64,000 bases of DNA from Cytobacillus horneckiae (GCF_002835735.1 NZ_PISD01000028.1:1-64000); one strand, 5' to 3'; positions 52,821 through 61,712 are shown, counted from the first letter of the stretch. Made by a program: numbers and translations. The notes: generated by a model from the letters alone, not told the origin.

Positions 52821-53525
52821 TCATTCAAACAAAGCCCGAAATGAAAACGGAGCGATGGTTAGCGTATCTCCACTGCTTTCAATAAACCACGTGTGTTCTT
52901 TACCAGTGATGTATAAAAGGGAACCAATGGCTACTTGTTGACCAAGGCGATAATCATATAGGGAATTTAATTTTCCTTGTTTTCCTGATAATGCTTCTAA
53001 AAAGTCTGGAGTAAACCATTCCGATTCTTCTTTTGTAAGCTCTTCACTTCCTAAAAATTTATCTATCACCTTTTCGAACAGTGACTCCTTGATTGAAAAA
53101 GCTTCACCGCTTTCCATTGAATGACTTAAATCCATCAGTTCGCTCAGTTTTTGTTCGCTGTCTTCCTTAAAAAGCTTAAAGATCCGATTTTCATATAAGG
53201 CTTGCTGAACGGTAAATGCTTCATTACAAAAAAGCGAAGTTGTCGTTACACCAGCATTCGTCGCAATTTGACAACGGATGACTCGTTCTACATTCGTCAA
53301 TCCCATCATAAAGTCTCTAAACTGCTCTTCAACCGCTTCTTGATTTTGTTCAACGGTTAATAACCCTTTAGAGATCAACCCATTTGCTGCACAGTCTAAA
53401 CGACATTCCAATTCACTTTCCGAAATTTCACCGTAGACCTCATCCTTTATTGAAGATGCAGCCTCTGCGCCACCAAGTAAAAGCAACGACAAAATATATT
53501 CTTCTGCAGTTAGAACATATGACAT
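52821..53525 (-). CDS. Hypothetical protein of LXG locus 2
   Basis: A 234-residue soluble protein with no recognised domain. The N-terminus is helical and leucine-rich (AEEYILSLLLLGGAEAASSI), followed by LECRLDCAANGLISKGLLTV, which looks like a winged-helix-like fold. The C-terminal part has beta-strand character (GSLLYITGKEHTWFIESSG, LTIAPFSF). It is last in the unit, 30 bp after the small membrane protein gene. Size, helical start and position beside an LXG toxin are reminiscent of EspG-like type VII chaperones, but I see no diagnostic motif. This is a suggestion only. Confidence 0.7.
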   Translation of the reverse strand: MSYVLTAEEYILSLLLLGGAEAASSIKDEVYGEISESELECRLDCAANGLISKGLLTVEQNQEAVEEQFRDFMMGLTNVERVIRCQIATNAGVTTTSLFCNEAFTVQQALYENRIFKLFKEDSEQKLSELMDLSHSMESGEAFSIKESLFEKVIDKFLGSEELTKEESEWFTPDFLEALSGKQGKLNSLYDYRLGQQVAIGSLLYITGKEHTWFIESSGDTLTIAPFSFRALFE

Positions 53526-53555
53526 ATAACATTTTCCCTTTCAGTTTTTATCGCC

Positions 53556-53867
53556 TTACATAGACTCTGCAAAATGACTAAATAGCATAAAGAAAATAAT
53601 GGCTACTATTAGTAATAAAATTGCATAGACTACCAATAAGATTCTTGCTACAAACCAATTAAAGCGCTCATAAACACTACTTGCCACATATTGAGTTAAC
53701 CCAAAAAATGGAAAAGATAATATCATCAAAAACTCTAAATCATGGACAACCCAACGATAAAATCCATTTCCAGCCGTTTTACTAAGCAAATATAAAAGTG
53801 AAAATAATAAATTAAAGGTTAATAATGCTCCAATTATACCACATACAATTGCTAAAAATTCCATCAC
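53556..53867 (-). CDS. Small membrane protein, candidate immunity protein of LXG locus 2
   Basis: A 103-residue protein with three hydrophobic segments (FLAIVCGIIGALLTFNLLFS, FLMILSFPFFGLTQYVASSV, VARILLVVYAILLLIVAIIF). Start is a GTG at 53867 or the ATG three bases later. It lies between the LXG toxin and the 234-residue gene, the usual place for immunity. A degenerate second copy exists at 60280-60525, sharing FGLTQY, FNWFVARIL and FFMLFS. The immunity role against a membrane-acting toxin is inferred from context. Confidence 0.7.
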   Translation of the reverse strand: MMEFLAIVCGIIGALLTFNLLFSLLYLLSKTAGNGFYRWVVHDLEFLMILSFPFFGLTQYVASSVYERFNWFVARILLVVYAILLLIVAIIFFMLFSHFAESM

Positions 53868-53917
53868 GCATCTATCATCCTTTACACTACCTTTTCGTCG
53901 GGATTTTTTAAACGATA

Positions 53918-55582
53918 TTACAACCAGCCAAAGAGAGCATCTTTCGCATCATTTAATGCATTTTTTGCTCCCTCTATTGCACCTTTTGCCGACTCTTTTA
54001 CGTTATGAATCGTCTTTCCTACGGCAGCACCGGCATCACTCATCCATTTATTTGTGTACTTCGATGCCCATTCTCCAACCGCTCCGCCGATAACACTACC
54101 GACAACTGCTCCTGCCGCTGCGCCAAAAGGAGCAAATGGCCCCGAAAGAGCACCGCCAATGACCGCTCCAACATAAGCTCCTGCCGTCGCACCTGTCACA
54201 CTGCCGGCTACTTTATTTACCTCTTCTCCAACAACCCGGCCTCTTGCTTCGTATTTTTCTTTTTCTGGCAGGTTTCCTACATCCCACCTGTTTGCAATAT
54301 TGCTAACTGCGGAGTAGGTCCCAATAATAGCTGCTCCAATTCCTGAAGTTTTTGCAGCGATTTTTTTAAAGGCACCTTTTGCAATAACCATCTCGCGAGA
54401 CGTGTTTTTTATCACCTTGCTTTTGATATTCTCGTGAAGGGGGCGATTTCCGGTTGCCATCTTCCAAACCTTCCCTTTAAATTTTTCGGACGGCGTTCGA
54501 ACATCTTGTGGTTTTTTAGCGCTTAAAACATTTTTCTTTTGCGCCTTCAAACTTCTTTCTATATTACGATTTCTCTTTGATATTCTATTGATTTTTTGAA
54601 TAAGTAATCTCGACCACTTTGGTCCAGCTTTCCCTTTTAAAACCTTTAATACTTTTTGATTATATTTAAATGTATAATGGTTCTTTTTCTTCGTATATTC
54701 AATTCGCAGCAATCCTGTTTTATGTACTGCCGTCATAATCGCTAGCGGAGCAAATGCTCCCATTGCTCCATTCTTTAGAGCTAAGAGAAGGCCTTCAAGC
54801 TCATCTTGACTTTCAGTTGATTCTATACCTTTATTACTTTCGTATGCTAATAATAAGCTCATCGCACGCTCACTTGTTGAAGAACCGCTAGCCACAATAT
54901 TACTATTAGTTGAAGCGACTGGTGAATGGATGGTTTGGCTAGTTAATTTTTCAAATAAGGAACCAGCTTGGTAGCCATTAATACTAATCTCCTTACTGCG
55001 AAACATTGAATCTATTTGTTCCACATAACCTAGCGCAATTTGGCTACTTTCTGATATGGTATCTAAGTTATTTGTTTGTTCGTAGTCAAATCTATGCAAT
55101 TGCTCAAGTGTATCATCAATTTTTCTCTCTGCCAGCGATACTTGACCTAAAAATTCATTATCTTCAACAGTTGGTAAAGCAACAATATCATTAACAGAAT
55201 GAATTACCTGGTTTGTTTCATTCGTTAGCTCAGATGTCAATGTCGCTGCCTTATTCAGAGCAAGAGAAAGATCAGTTTGCAGGAAGTTTTCACGGATAAC
55301 ACCTGTACTCGAGGATTCAAAGGCTTGCAGGGCACTCTTTATATTGATAAGCGTCTGCTTATAGTCTTCAAGCATGGATTGATAAAAAGTTAAAAACGGA
55401 ATATGACAATCATCGTAAAACGATCGTATCGCCTCTCCTCCCTCGCCCTTCAACGAATCTTCAAGACCAATCACGCCGTTTACATCAGAATGAATTTTCT
55501 GAATCCCTTTTTCCTGTGAGTCCAATTGCGCAAGCAGCGAATCGAGCCCAGAAAGAAGTGATGCAACCTCCAAAGTCTTCAT
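53918..55582 (-). CDS. LXG-domain type VII secretion toxin 2 with glycine-zipper C-terminus
   Basis: A 554-residue LXG toxin. The start is the ATG at 55582 behind AAGGTGGAG; the longer frame to 55609 includes the ribosome site. Residues about 1-200 are the LXG export domain (GLEDSLKGEGGEAIRSF). The middle shares the FKYNQKVLKVLKG and GPKWSRLL pattern with toxin 1. Residues about 459-505 are an extended glycine zipper (GATAGAYVGAVIGGALSG, GAAAGAVVGSVIGGAVGEW), followed by an amphipathic tail (ESAKGAIEGAKNALNDAKD). No enzymatic motif is seen, so membrane permeabilisation is the likely action. Unlike locus 1 it has no YwqH- or YwqI-like partner genes upstream. Confidence 0.85.
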   Translation of the reverse strand: MKTLEVASLLSGLDSLLAQLDSQEKGIQKIHSDVNGVIGLEDSLKGEGGEAIRSFYDDCHIPFLTFYQSMLEDYKQTLINIKSALQAFESSSTGVIRENFLQTDLSLALNKAATLTSELTNETNQVIHSVNDIVALPTVEDNEFLGQVSLAERKIDDTLEQLHRFDYEQTNNLDTISESSQIALGYVEQIDSMFRSKEISINGYQAGSLFEKLTSQTIHSPVASTNSNIVASGSSTSERAMSLLLAYESNKGIESTESQDELEGLLLALKNGAMGAFAPLAIMTAVHKTGLLRIEYTKKKNHYTFKYNQKVLKVLKGKAGPKWSRLLIQKINRISKRNRNIERSLKAQKKNVLSAKKPQDVRTPSEKFKGKVWKMATGNRPLHENIKSKVIKNTSREMVIAKGAFKKIAAKTSGIGAAIIGTYSAVSNIANRWDVGNLPEKEKYEARGRVVGEEVNKVAGSVTGATAGAYVGAVIGGALSGPFAPFGAAAGAVVGSVIGGAVGEWASKYTNKWMSDAGAAVGKTIHNVKESAKGAIEGAKNALNDAKDALFGWL

Positions 55583-55855
55583 CGTAAAATCTCCACCTTC
55601 TATCACCAAATGACTATTTTTTTATCAACAAGTTCAAATAAATACATATAAAATTTATTTTACCAATTAAATACAATAGCTGGAATAGGTGGAATGGATT
55701 ATGTTTCCTTTTCAGGTAATTCTTTTTTACTATAAATAAGTTACCGCTAAGTCACTTCCTGAGTTAAAGGAATGACACTGCAATTATTGCATTCTTTCAT
55801 TAATCAGTCACATGTCCTCGTAAGCTTTTGAATTAGTTCAACTTTTTCTAGGGAC

Positions 55856-55893
55856 AAGAAAAGGCGGCACCCACATCGGAGCCTGCCTTCTTT
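55856..55893 (+). terminator. Orphan terminator-like hairpin
   Basis: AAGGCGGC-acccacatcgga-GCCTGCCTT followed by CTTTATTTT on the plus strand. No intact plus-strand gene precedes it, so it may be left from a lost gene. Confidence 0.6.
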
Positions 55894-55927
55894 ATTTTAG
55901 GTTAAGCCCTAGGCTATGCACTCCTAC

Positions 55928-56124
55928 GTACAGTATTTGCGGAAACATCTCCATTGTCCACTTCCAGCATATTATATCCCCCGCCCTCCAGCACGCTCAA
56001 GTTCCTGAGCAAGGGTCCCTGGATTACAAGGTGAGCCGACTACTAATACAGCAGCAGAATTTCCTTCCTCATACCAAATTGGGATGGCTTCCTCTGCTTC
56101 CCCAACTACAAAGGCTGCATTGCG
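55928..56124 (-). pseudogene. Degenerate partial copy of rlmD (23S rRNA m5U methyltransferase)
   Basis: Nucleotides here match the 3' part of the rlmD gene at 63285-63570 in the same orientation. Shared blocks include GCGGAAACAT, TATATCCCCC, CCTCCAGCAC and GGATTACAAG, then CAGAAT, CTTCCTCTGCTT and AGGCTGCATTGCG-type sequence. About 76 bp (63395-63470 of the intact copy) are missing and there are many substitutions. Frame is lost, so it is a relic of an old duplication or of a second homologue. Confidence 0.82.
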
Positions 56125-56162
56125 TCTAGATCTTATATTGTTCTATTAAACGATATTCATTT

Positions 56163-56226
56163 CAGCTTTCACGGAGATAAAATAGATATACCTCTGTGAA
56201 GTGCGCAGTTTTTGAAAGCTTTCAAA
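56163..56226 (-). repeat. Dispersed single copy of the 52-bp repeat unit
   Basis: The minus strand reads AAAACTGCGCACTTCACAGA, GGTATATCTATTTTATCTCC and GTGAAAGCT, close to the units of the array at 32782-33085 (GCACTTCACAGAGATATATC, TGTTTTATCT). It lies next to the rlmD relic. Confidence 0.7.
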
Positions 56227-56237
56227 TTTTTACACTC

Positions 56238-56834
56238 TCAATCTTGTCGCAACCCAGCGATTACTGTATGAAATAACAGCTTATATTCCTTAGTTAACGA
56301 ATAGGTTCCTTGGTGAATGCTCCAGTCATACAGCATGCCCCTAATCGCTCTAGCAAACACAGTGACCATTGACTTTGTTGGTATATCTTGGCGAAAGTAG
56401 CCCTCCTCCTTTGCTTCATCACATAATCTCGTTAACACCTCATACAGTGGACGATTAGGATTAAGGAAAAAGCTTTCTTTATCCACATTCAATTCATGCT
56501 CGTAAATCGTTCTCGTGACATCCCATCCAAAATGTTCATCAATAAAATCCATCTGCATTTCAAAAAATTTATGAAGCTTTTGCTCGATGAACTGGAGCTT
56601 GGCCAATTCTGGTTCCACATCATTAATATAGTATTGGTCAATTTCTTTAAACTTCTCGAAGAAGATATCGTGCTTGCTTTTGAAGTGATTATAAAATGCG
56701 CCTTTAGAAGTATTCGTCTTATCTATTATTTCATCTACTGACACATGGCTAAACCCTTTTTCTTGAAACAAAGCTAATGCAGTCTGTAATATTTTCCTTT
56801 TCGTTTCTAATGCTTGCATTTGTCGTTTATTCAT
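56238..56834 (-). CDS. TetR family transcriptional regulator (fatty-acid/acyl-CoA type)
   Basis: A 198-residue TetR regulator starting at the ATG at 56834 (AAGGAAG, spacing six), rather than at the in-frame ATG at 56876. The N-terminal helix-turn-helix is KILQTALALFQEKGFSHVSV, DEIIDKTNTSKGAFYNHFKS. The C-terminal domain is helical and should bind a small ligand. A perfect 15-bp inverted repeat lies in its promoter (56876-56922), between it and the divergent transporter/acyl-CoA synthetase operon. It probably represses both, with relief by an acyl-CoA or short acid. Ligand identity is inferred. Confidence 0.9.
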   Translation of the reverse strand: MNKRQMQALETKRKILQTALALFQEKGFSHVSVDEIIDKTNTSKGAFYNHFKSKHDIFFEKFKEIDQYYINDVEPELAKLQFIEQKLHKFFEMQMDFIDEHFGWDVTRTIYEHELNVDKESFFLNPNRPLYEVLTRLCDEAKEEGYFRQDIPTKSMVTVFARAIRGMLYDWSIHQGTYSLTKEYKLLFHTVIAGLRQD

Positions 56835-56875
56835 ATAAATCTTCCTTTTCAGAATTTTTAATTTTCTAATTGACA

Positions 56876-56922
56876 AATAGACTATAGTTTGCGAAACTTG
56901 TTTTCATAAACTATAGTCTATT
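56876..56922. promoter_or_regulatory. TetR operator, 15-bp perfect inverted repeat
   Basis: AATAGACTATAGTTT (56876-56890) and AAACTATAGTCTATT (56908-56922) are exact inverse copies, 17 bp apart, located in the divergent promoter region. Each arm also contains its own near-palindrome GACTATAGTT, so two dimers may bind. Confidence 0.75.
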
Positions 56923-56958
56923 ATTCTTAATTAATTGTGTACACGTCAAGCTTCAATT

Positions 56959-56973
56959 TTGAAAGCGCTTTAA
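56959..56973 (+). promoter_or_regulatory. Candidate CcpA cre site upstream of the SCFA operon
   Basis: TTGAAAGCGCTTTAA, with the palindromic core TGAAAGCGCTTTA, lies 26 bp before the transporter start codon. This position is suited to carbon catabolite repression. It departs from the cre consensus near the 3' end. Confidence 0.5.
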
Positions 56974-56998
56974 TATTTTACTACTAGGAGAGATTACT

Positions 56999-58339
56999 GT
57001 GCTATATCAAATTTCACAGCGTTTTAAGCTAGGCGTAGAACGCTTTTTACCGAATCCGTTCATTTTTGCCCTCATATTAACGATTATTACGTTACTTGCT
57101 GGGATTATATTAACAAATGAAAGCCTATTTAGCATGATTGAACATTGGTATGGAGGGTTTTGGGATTTCCTCGGCTTCTCTATGCAAATGATTTTAATCA
57201 TTATTACCGGCTATGCGCTTGTACAAGCACCCATTGTTCAAAAATGGGTACAAAAAGGAGCTTCTATTCCAAAAAACCAAAAATCAGCGATTATCATCAC
57301 CATGATTGTTGCTGCTGTCAGTGGTTTTATTAGTTGGGGCCTTGGATTTATCCTTGGCACATTATTCGCCATCGAAGTGGCAAAAAAAGTTCGCTCAGCA
57401 GACTTTAGAATATTAATAGCAGCAGCCTACACCTCGACGATCTCAATCTTACCAATTAGCATCACGCTTACTGCACCTATTCTTGTCAACACCCCTGGCC
57501 ATTCTTTAGAAGATAAAATGGGACTTATCCCGCTCACAGAAACAATTTTTAGTCCAACAATGTTATTTATGGCTTTCATTGGATTTGCATCCATGCTATT
57601 CATTTATATTCGAATGATGCCAAAGAAAGAGGACATTATTCCAATCCAATTGAATAATGAAACAGCAGCTACATTAGAAACAAACCAGACCACTATAGCA
57701 AAACCAAGCATTGCAGATCGATTAGATAATAATAAAATCATTAATTATATCGTTGTCAGTATTGGTATGATTTGGATTGTGTCCTATTTTTACCATAACG
57801 GTTTTAATCTTGATTTGAATATACTGAATTTTACATTTATTATTCTTGGCTTAATTTTACATGGATCACCTAAAAGCTATGTAAATGCGATTACTAAAGG
57901 AATGCCGTCTGCCAGCGGGATTGCCCTACAGTTTCCATTTTATGCGGGAATTATGGGCATGATGGCAGGATCTGGGTTAGTATATATCATCGCTAATGGA
58001 GTAGTCTCGATTTCTAATGAATTCACTTTTCCTTTTTTTAGCTATGCATCATCGATTTTTATTAGCATATTTGTTCCATCAGCGGGCGGGCAATGGCAGC
58101 TTCAAGGTCCAATAATGGTAGAGGCAGCTCAGGCATTGGGCGTATCCTTAACCGTTCCTGTGAATACCTATTCGATTGGAGATTTAGTTGCAAATCTTAT
58201 TCAGCCATTTTTTGTTCTTCCAGCACTTGGTCTCTCCGGTTTAAGTCTTAAAGATATATGGGGATATTGCCTTGTTTCCCTCATTGTCTTATTTATCATA
58301 GGAACAATCGCAGTTACCTTTATTCCTATCATATTTTAA
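56999..58339 (+). CDS. Short-chain fatty acid transporter (AtoE family)
   Basis: A 446-residue integral membrane carrier with about 11-12 segments. AtoE-family landmarks are FLPNPFIFALILTIITLLAG, the AIIITMIVAAVSGFISWGLG region, PSAGGQWQLQGPIMVEAAQ near the C-terminus, and NLIQPFFVLPALG. It imports short-chain fatty acids such as butyrate or related acids. The start is a GTG behind AGGAGAG. It is the first gene of a two-gene operon with the acyl-CoA synthetase gene 22 bp downstream, so uptake is coupled to activation. TetR and CcpA sites lie upstream. Confidence 0.88.
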   Translation: MLYQISQRFKLGVERFLPNPFIFALILTIITLLAGIILTNESLFSMIEHWYGGFWDFLGFSMQMILIIITGYALVQAPIVQKWVQKGASIPKNQKSAIIITMIVAAVSGFISWGLGFILGTLFAIEVAKKVRSADFRILIAAAYTSTISILPISITLTAPILVNTPGHSLEDKMGLIPLTETIFSPTMLFMAFIGFASMLFIYIRMMPKKEDIIPIQLNNETAATLETNQTTIAKPSIADRLDNNKIINYIVVSIGMIWIVSYFYHNGFNLDLNILNFTFIILGLILHGSPKSYVNAITKGMPSASGIALQFPFYAGIMGMMAGSGLVYIIANGVVSISNEFTFPFFSYASSIFISIFVPSAGGQWQLQGPIMVEAAQALGVSLTVPVNTYSIGDLVANLIQPFFVLPALGLSGLSLKDIWGYCLVSLIVLFIIGTIAVTFIPIIF

Positions 58340-58361
58340 CTAATCAAGGAGGTCAGACTCA

Positions 58362-59885
58362 ATGATCATTACTGGAGATAAAACCGTTTACTCACTTATC
58401 CAAGAAAAAGCAGAGCAACATCCCAATAAAATATTCTTATATTATCAGGACGAAACAATCACATACGAGCAACTTCTTTACCGAGTTAGACAAACAGGGC
58501 ATTTATTGAAATCTAAAGGTGTAAAAAAAGGCGATAAAATTGCCATCTTGCTTAATAACTGTCCTGAGTTTTATGACTTGTGGTTTGGCTGCTGTGCTAT
58601 CGGCGCAGTTTTAGTCCCTATTAACACAGCATCCACTCCATATGAAATTAAATACTTTCTTGAACATTCAGATAGCGTCGGTTTTTTTTCCGAAAATCAA
58701 CTACTGACAAATGCGGTCAAACAACTTGATGCAATCAACCGTCTCTCATTCGTAGAGACTGTGGAAGATAACTGGTCCGAAACATTAAATCAATTTGATT
58801 CTATCGCGCTCAATGAAGCAATTCAATATGATGATGTTTGCTGCATGATGTATACATCCGGGACGACTTCGAAGCCAAAGGGAGTGGAAATTACAAACCA
58901 AAACTACATCTTTGCTGGAGAAACATCGATTCACTATCAATGGTTAAAACCAAGCGACCGTTACTTAATTTTTCTGCCGTTATTCCATGCAAATTCTCAA
59001 TATTATACAACAATGGCGAGCTTAACGGTTGGATGCTCCATTGTACTGCAGAAAAAATTTAGTTCATCGACCTTTTGGGATGATGTCAATAAATATAAGC
59101 CAACGGTTTCAAGCTTTGTTGCAACAATTATCAAAATGCTCCTGCAAAACGAAGCACATCCAATAGAGCGCAATCATAGCTTGAGACAAGCAGGCTACGG
59201 ATTATTTGTTACATTTAACGAACTTGAACAATTCGAAGAACGTTTCGGCGTAAAACTATTTCAATGGTATGGCATGACAGAAACGATTACTACATCTATC
59301 GTTACACCTATACATGAAAAGCGCATTCGAGATAAGCACACGGGTATTGTTCCGATTGGTAAGCCTGCATTAAGCCATGAAGTGAAAATTGTAGATGATT
59401 ACGGGAATGAAGTTAAACCAGGTGAAGTCGGTGAAATCATCGTTAAATCTCCTTCCCTTATGAAGGGGTACTACAAGAATGAACAAGCTACCGCCGAAAC
59501 GATTAGAGATGGCTGGCTTTATAGCGGTGACAATGGCTACTATAACCACAGCGGGTATATTTGGTTTGTTGATCGTAATAAAGATATGATTAAACGGGCC
59601 GGTGAGAATATTTCCTCCCTTGAAGTCGAGAATGTTATCCGCGATCATCCTAGTGTAGAGGATTGTGCGGTAATTGCAGCCCCAGACCATTTACGGGAAG
59701 AAACAGTTGTCGCTTATATAAAAATTCTGGATAATAAAACATTAACAAAAGAAGACATAGACGTTTTTTGCAAGGAACGGTTATCTTATTTCAAGGTTCC
59801 ACAATTGTATCGTTTTATCGATAAGTTCCCACGTACCTCAATCGGGAAAATTCAGAAGAACTTATTACGAGAAATGCTAGAATAA
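58362..59885 (+). CDS. AMP-binding acyl-CoA synthetase
   Basis: A 507-residue ANL-superfamily ligase. The P-loop is MYTSGTTSKPKGVEI. WYGMTETIT is the acyl/adenine region, and GWLYSGDNGYYNHSGYIWFV and RNKDMIKRAGENIS are the A7-A8 core motifs. The catalytic lysine lies in RTSIGKIQKNLL at the C-terminus. Sequence style is closest to CaiC-like crotonobetaine/carnitine or medium-chain CoA ligases. The ATG follows AAGGAGGTCAG. It is co-transcribed with the AtoE-like transporter and probably activates the imported acid to its CoA ester. Chain-length choice is not determined. Confidence 0.9.
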   Translation: MIITGDKTVYSLIQEKAEQHPNKIFLYYQDETITYEQLLYRVRQTGHLLKSKGVKKGDKIAILLNNCPEFYDLWFGCCAIGAVLVPINTASTPYEIKYFLEHSDSVGFFSENQLLTNAVKQLDAINRLSFVETVEDNWSETLNQFDSIALNEAIQYDDVCCMMYTSGTTSKPKGVEITNQNYIFAGETSIHYQWLKPSDRYLIFLPLFHANSQYYTTMASLTVGCSIVLQKKFSSSTFWDDVNKYKPTVSSFVATIIKMLLQNEAHPIERNHSLRQAGYGLFVTFNELEQFEERFGVKLFQWYGMTETITTSIVTPIHEKRIRDKHTGIVPIGKPALSHEVKIVDDYGNEVKPGEVGEIIVKSPSLMKGYYKNEQATAETIRDGWLYSGDNGYYNHSGYIWFVDRNKDMIKRAGENISSLEVENVIRDHPSVEDCAVIAAPDHLREETVVAYIKILDNKTLTKEDIDVFCKERLSYFKVPQLYRFIDKFPRTSIGKIQKNLLREMLE

Positions 59886-59890
59886 AACAA

Positions 59891-59932
59891 ATGAAAGGGC
59901 CTGAACTCTATTGTCAGAGCTCAGCCCTTTAG
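59891..59932 (+). terminator. Terminator of the SCFA operon
   Basis: AAAGGGCCTGAACTCT-attgtc-AGAGCTCAGCCCTTT is a long stem just past the synthetase stop. Confidence 0.9.
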
Positions 59933-59996
59933 ATTCCCAATTTATGATGCATTGTTTCACGTTTTGCTGCCCATTTGCCCATTCATTGGAGACGTC

Positions 59997-60179
59997 TTAA
60001 TTCATCCCATCCCATTGACCTTGATTTTTAGATGATTTTTCCTTTTTAGCTTTTTCATTATGTGCTTGATTGGCAGCAGCACTGCCAAGTTCTTTAGAAA
60101 ATTCTGTATCAGTTTTGCTTGAGTCAAATCCTTTTTTATTTTTTTGATCTGGACCGGTTTTTCCATTTCGTTTTGCCAA
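59997..60179 (-). CDS. Small hydrophilic protein, possibly a gamma-type small acid-soluble spore protein
   Basis: A 60-residue lysine-, asparagine- and glutamine-rich protein. The chosen start is a TTG at 60179 giving MAKRNGKTGPDQKN, with AGGGGTGAT upstream; a GTG nine bases upstream is possible. DTEFSKELGSAAANQAHN resembles the GTEFASET repeat region of gamma-type SASPs, which are amino-acid stores of the spore. No hydrophobic segment is present. Identity as a SASP is moderate; if right, it would be made in the forespore under sigma-G. Confidence 0.55.
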   Translation of the reverse strand: MAKRNGKTGPDQKNKKGFDSSKTDTEFSKELGSAAANQAHNEKAKKEKSSKNQGQWDGMN

Positions 60180-60279
60180 AATAATCACCCCTTCTTTTTT
60201 TAATATTACTGTTTAAGGAGAAATTATACGATTAAGCCGTTAATTGAAGGAAACGATTAAAGTTGTGTATAAACTGATA

Positions 60280-60525
60280 TCATGACATATCAGCAAAATA
60301 ACTAAACAGCATGAAGAAAATAATGACTAGTATCAGCAATAAAATTAAATAGCAGAGAAGTAAAATTCTTGCAACAAACCAATTAAAGCGTTGATAAACT
60401 GCACTTGCTGCATATTGTGTCAACCCCAAAAATGGAAAAGATAAAACCACCAAAATTTTCCCCGCCGTTCTGCTAAGCAAATATAAAACAGTAAAGAAAA
60501 GATTTATGGTTAAAAACTGTTATGG
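60280..60525 (-). pseudogene. Degenerate paralogue of the LXG locus 2 immunity protein
   Basis: The minus strand reads FLTINLFFTVLYLLSRTAG, then KILVVLSFPFLGLTQYAASA, VYQRFNWFVARILL and FFMLFSYFADMS, clearly homologous to the protein at 53556-53867. About 13 residues (around GNGFYRWVVHDLE in the intact copy) are deleted in frame, and an in-frame TAA stands just before the first aligned residue, so no start remains. It is an orphan immunity relic with no toxin nearby. Confidence 0.78.
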
Positions 60526-60611
60526 GCTATCTTTAATAAGCCGTTAGAACAAAATAACAACAACGGTCAGAACAATATATCCATTCTTATACTGGTATTA
60601 TAGAACACCTA

Positions 60612-60648
60612 AACAAAAAAAGAGTTCAAAATTAGAACTCCTTCATCA
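60612..60648 (-). terminator. Terminator of the DUF1456 gene
   Basis: Minus strand AGGAGTTC-taatttt-GAACTC followed by TTTTTTTG, 30 bp past the stop at 60679. Confidence 0.9.
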
Positions 60649-60678
60649 GCTAAAATACTTAAATTGGCTATTCTTTGC

Positions 60679-61179
60679 TCATCCTCTATACTTGATCGCT
60701 AGTCCTTTTAAGAAGTTTCTAGCAAAATTGTCTAGGCATACTTTATAATTTTTATGTCCTTCTTTTCTTAAAAAAGCTCCGATTTCTCCTTTTGAAACGT
60801 TTAATCCAGTCATTTTGAATATATCTATCATGTCCTCTGTTGTTAATGCCAATGCGATTTTTACTTTCTTTAAAAGGATATTGTTTACGTTTGTATTATT
60901 TTTTATGGATGGTTCTGGCGTATTAGCTTGGCTTGGTTTTGGCTCTTGTCTTCCTCTTTTATAGATAATGAAGCCATTCAAAAATGAATTTAACATACTA
61001 TTCGTCAATTTTATTTGGCTGTCCATCTCTTCTTCATCATCTGACTTTTTGAGGATTTTTACCACCTCTGGTACGGATACCTCTAATCCTCCAAGTTTAA
61101 AGATCTCTGCCATTTCACTATTTTTGATTTCTAAAGCATATCTCAATCGAATTAATATATCATTATTATCTATCATCAT
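60679..61179 (-). CDS. DUF1456 family (YehS-like) protein
   Basis: A 166-residue protein with two copies of the DUF1456 unit. The first is near residues 1-75 (NNDILIRLRYALEIKNSEMAE, IFKLGGLEVSVPEV). The second is near 100-165 (LLKKVKIALALTTEDMIDIF, KMTGLNVSKGEIGAFLRKEG), joined by a flexible linker rich in Pro, Glu and Asn. The family is widespread but of unknown function. The start follows AGGAGGAAGT; the second of two adjacent ATGs is equally possible. It is monocistronic with a strong terminator. Confidence 0.88.
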   Translation of the reverse strand: MMIDNNDILIRLRYALEIKNSEMAEIFKLGGLEVSVPEVVKILKKSDDEEEMDSQIKLTNSMLNSFLNGFIIYKRGRQEPKPSQANTPEPSIKNNTNVNNILLKKVKIALALTTEDMIDIFKMTGLNVSKGEIGAFLRKEGHKNYKVCLDNFARNFLKGLAIKYRG

Positions 61180-61712
61180 ACTTCCTCCTATTTAACAAAC
61201 GGACACGGCTCTTTATAGCAACAGGACTATTTTAAGTATTATAACTCTATCATCAATCTCTTGATTAGTGAAGGCAGAATAACATAGATGTAGTAGTGTT
61301 TACCTTATTGTGTTTAGTGTAAGGCTAGAATGGACATATTTATGTTCTTTACCTATAGAAAAGAAAAACAATATGTTCGCAACGCTTAAAAGGTCATGGA
61401 TAATATCGACAAGCTGAAACCAGCACTTGTTCAATTTCTAAACTCACTTGAATAGAAGCAGGTATTTCCCTTATCGGGAACCTGCTTCTTCTTTTAAAAT
61501 CATCTGCACTACTGCTTCCACTTGTCCAGATTGTATGTGGCAACACAATATGAAATGCTGTTAAGTTTTTCATTTAATGCTTTTATTACTAAATAGTGCG
61601 AATGCTATAGATTCGGATGTTATTGTCCTTTAACACGTATTTTATATTTATCTCTATTTATTCTCATCTGAAAACAAAATCAGTGTCATTCTTATTATCT
61701 CTGGGCGAACGT
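61180..61712. other. Intergenic region with a coding remnant and terminator
   Basis: On the plus strand VMDNIDKLKPALVQFLNSLE ends in TAG at 61455. It is followed at once by a terminator hairpin (GAAGCAGGT-atttcccttatcggga-ACCTGCTTC, 61455-61490, then TTCTTTT). This looks like the last bases of a deleted gene with its terminator kept. The rest has no gene. Confidence 0.5.

Noticed and set aside
59997-60179. Toxin-antitoxin or bacteriocin peptide
   Set aside because: No leader, double-glycine site, transporter or partner gene. The composition fits a small spore-type protein better.
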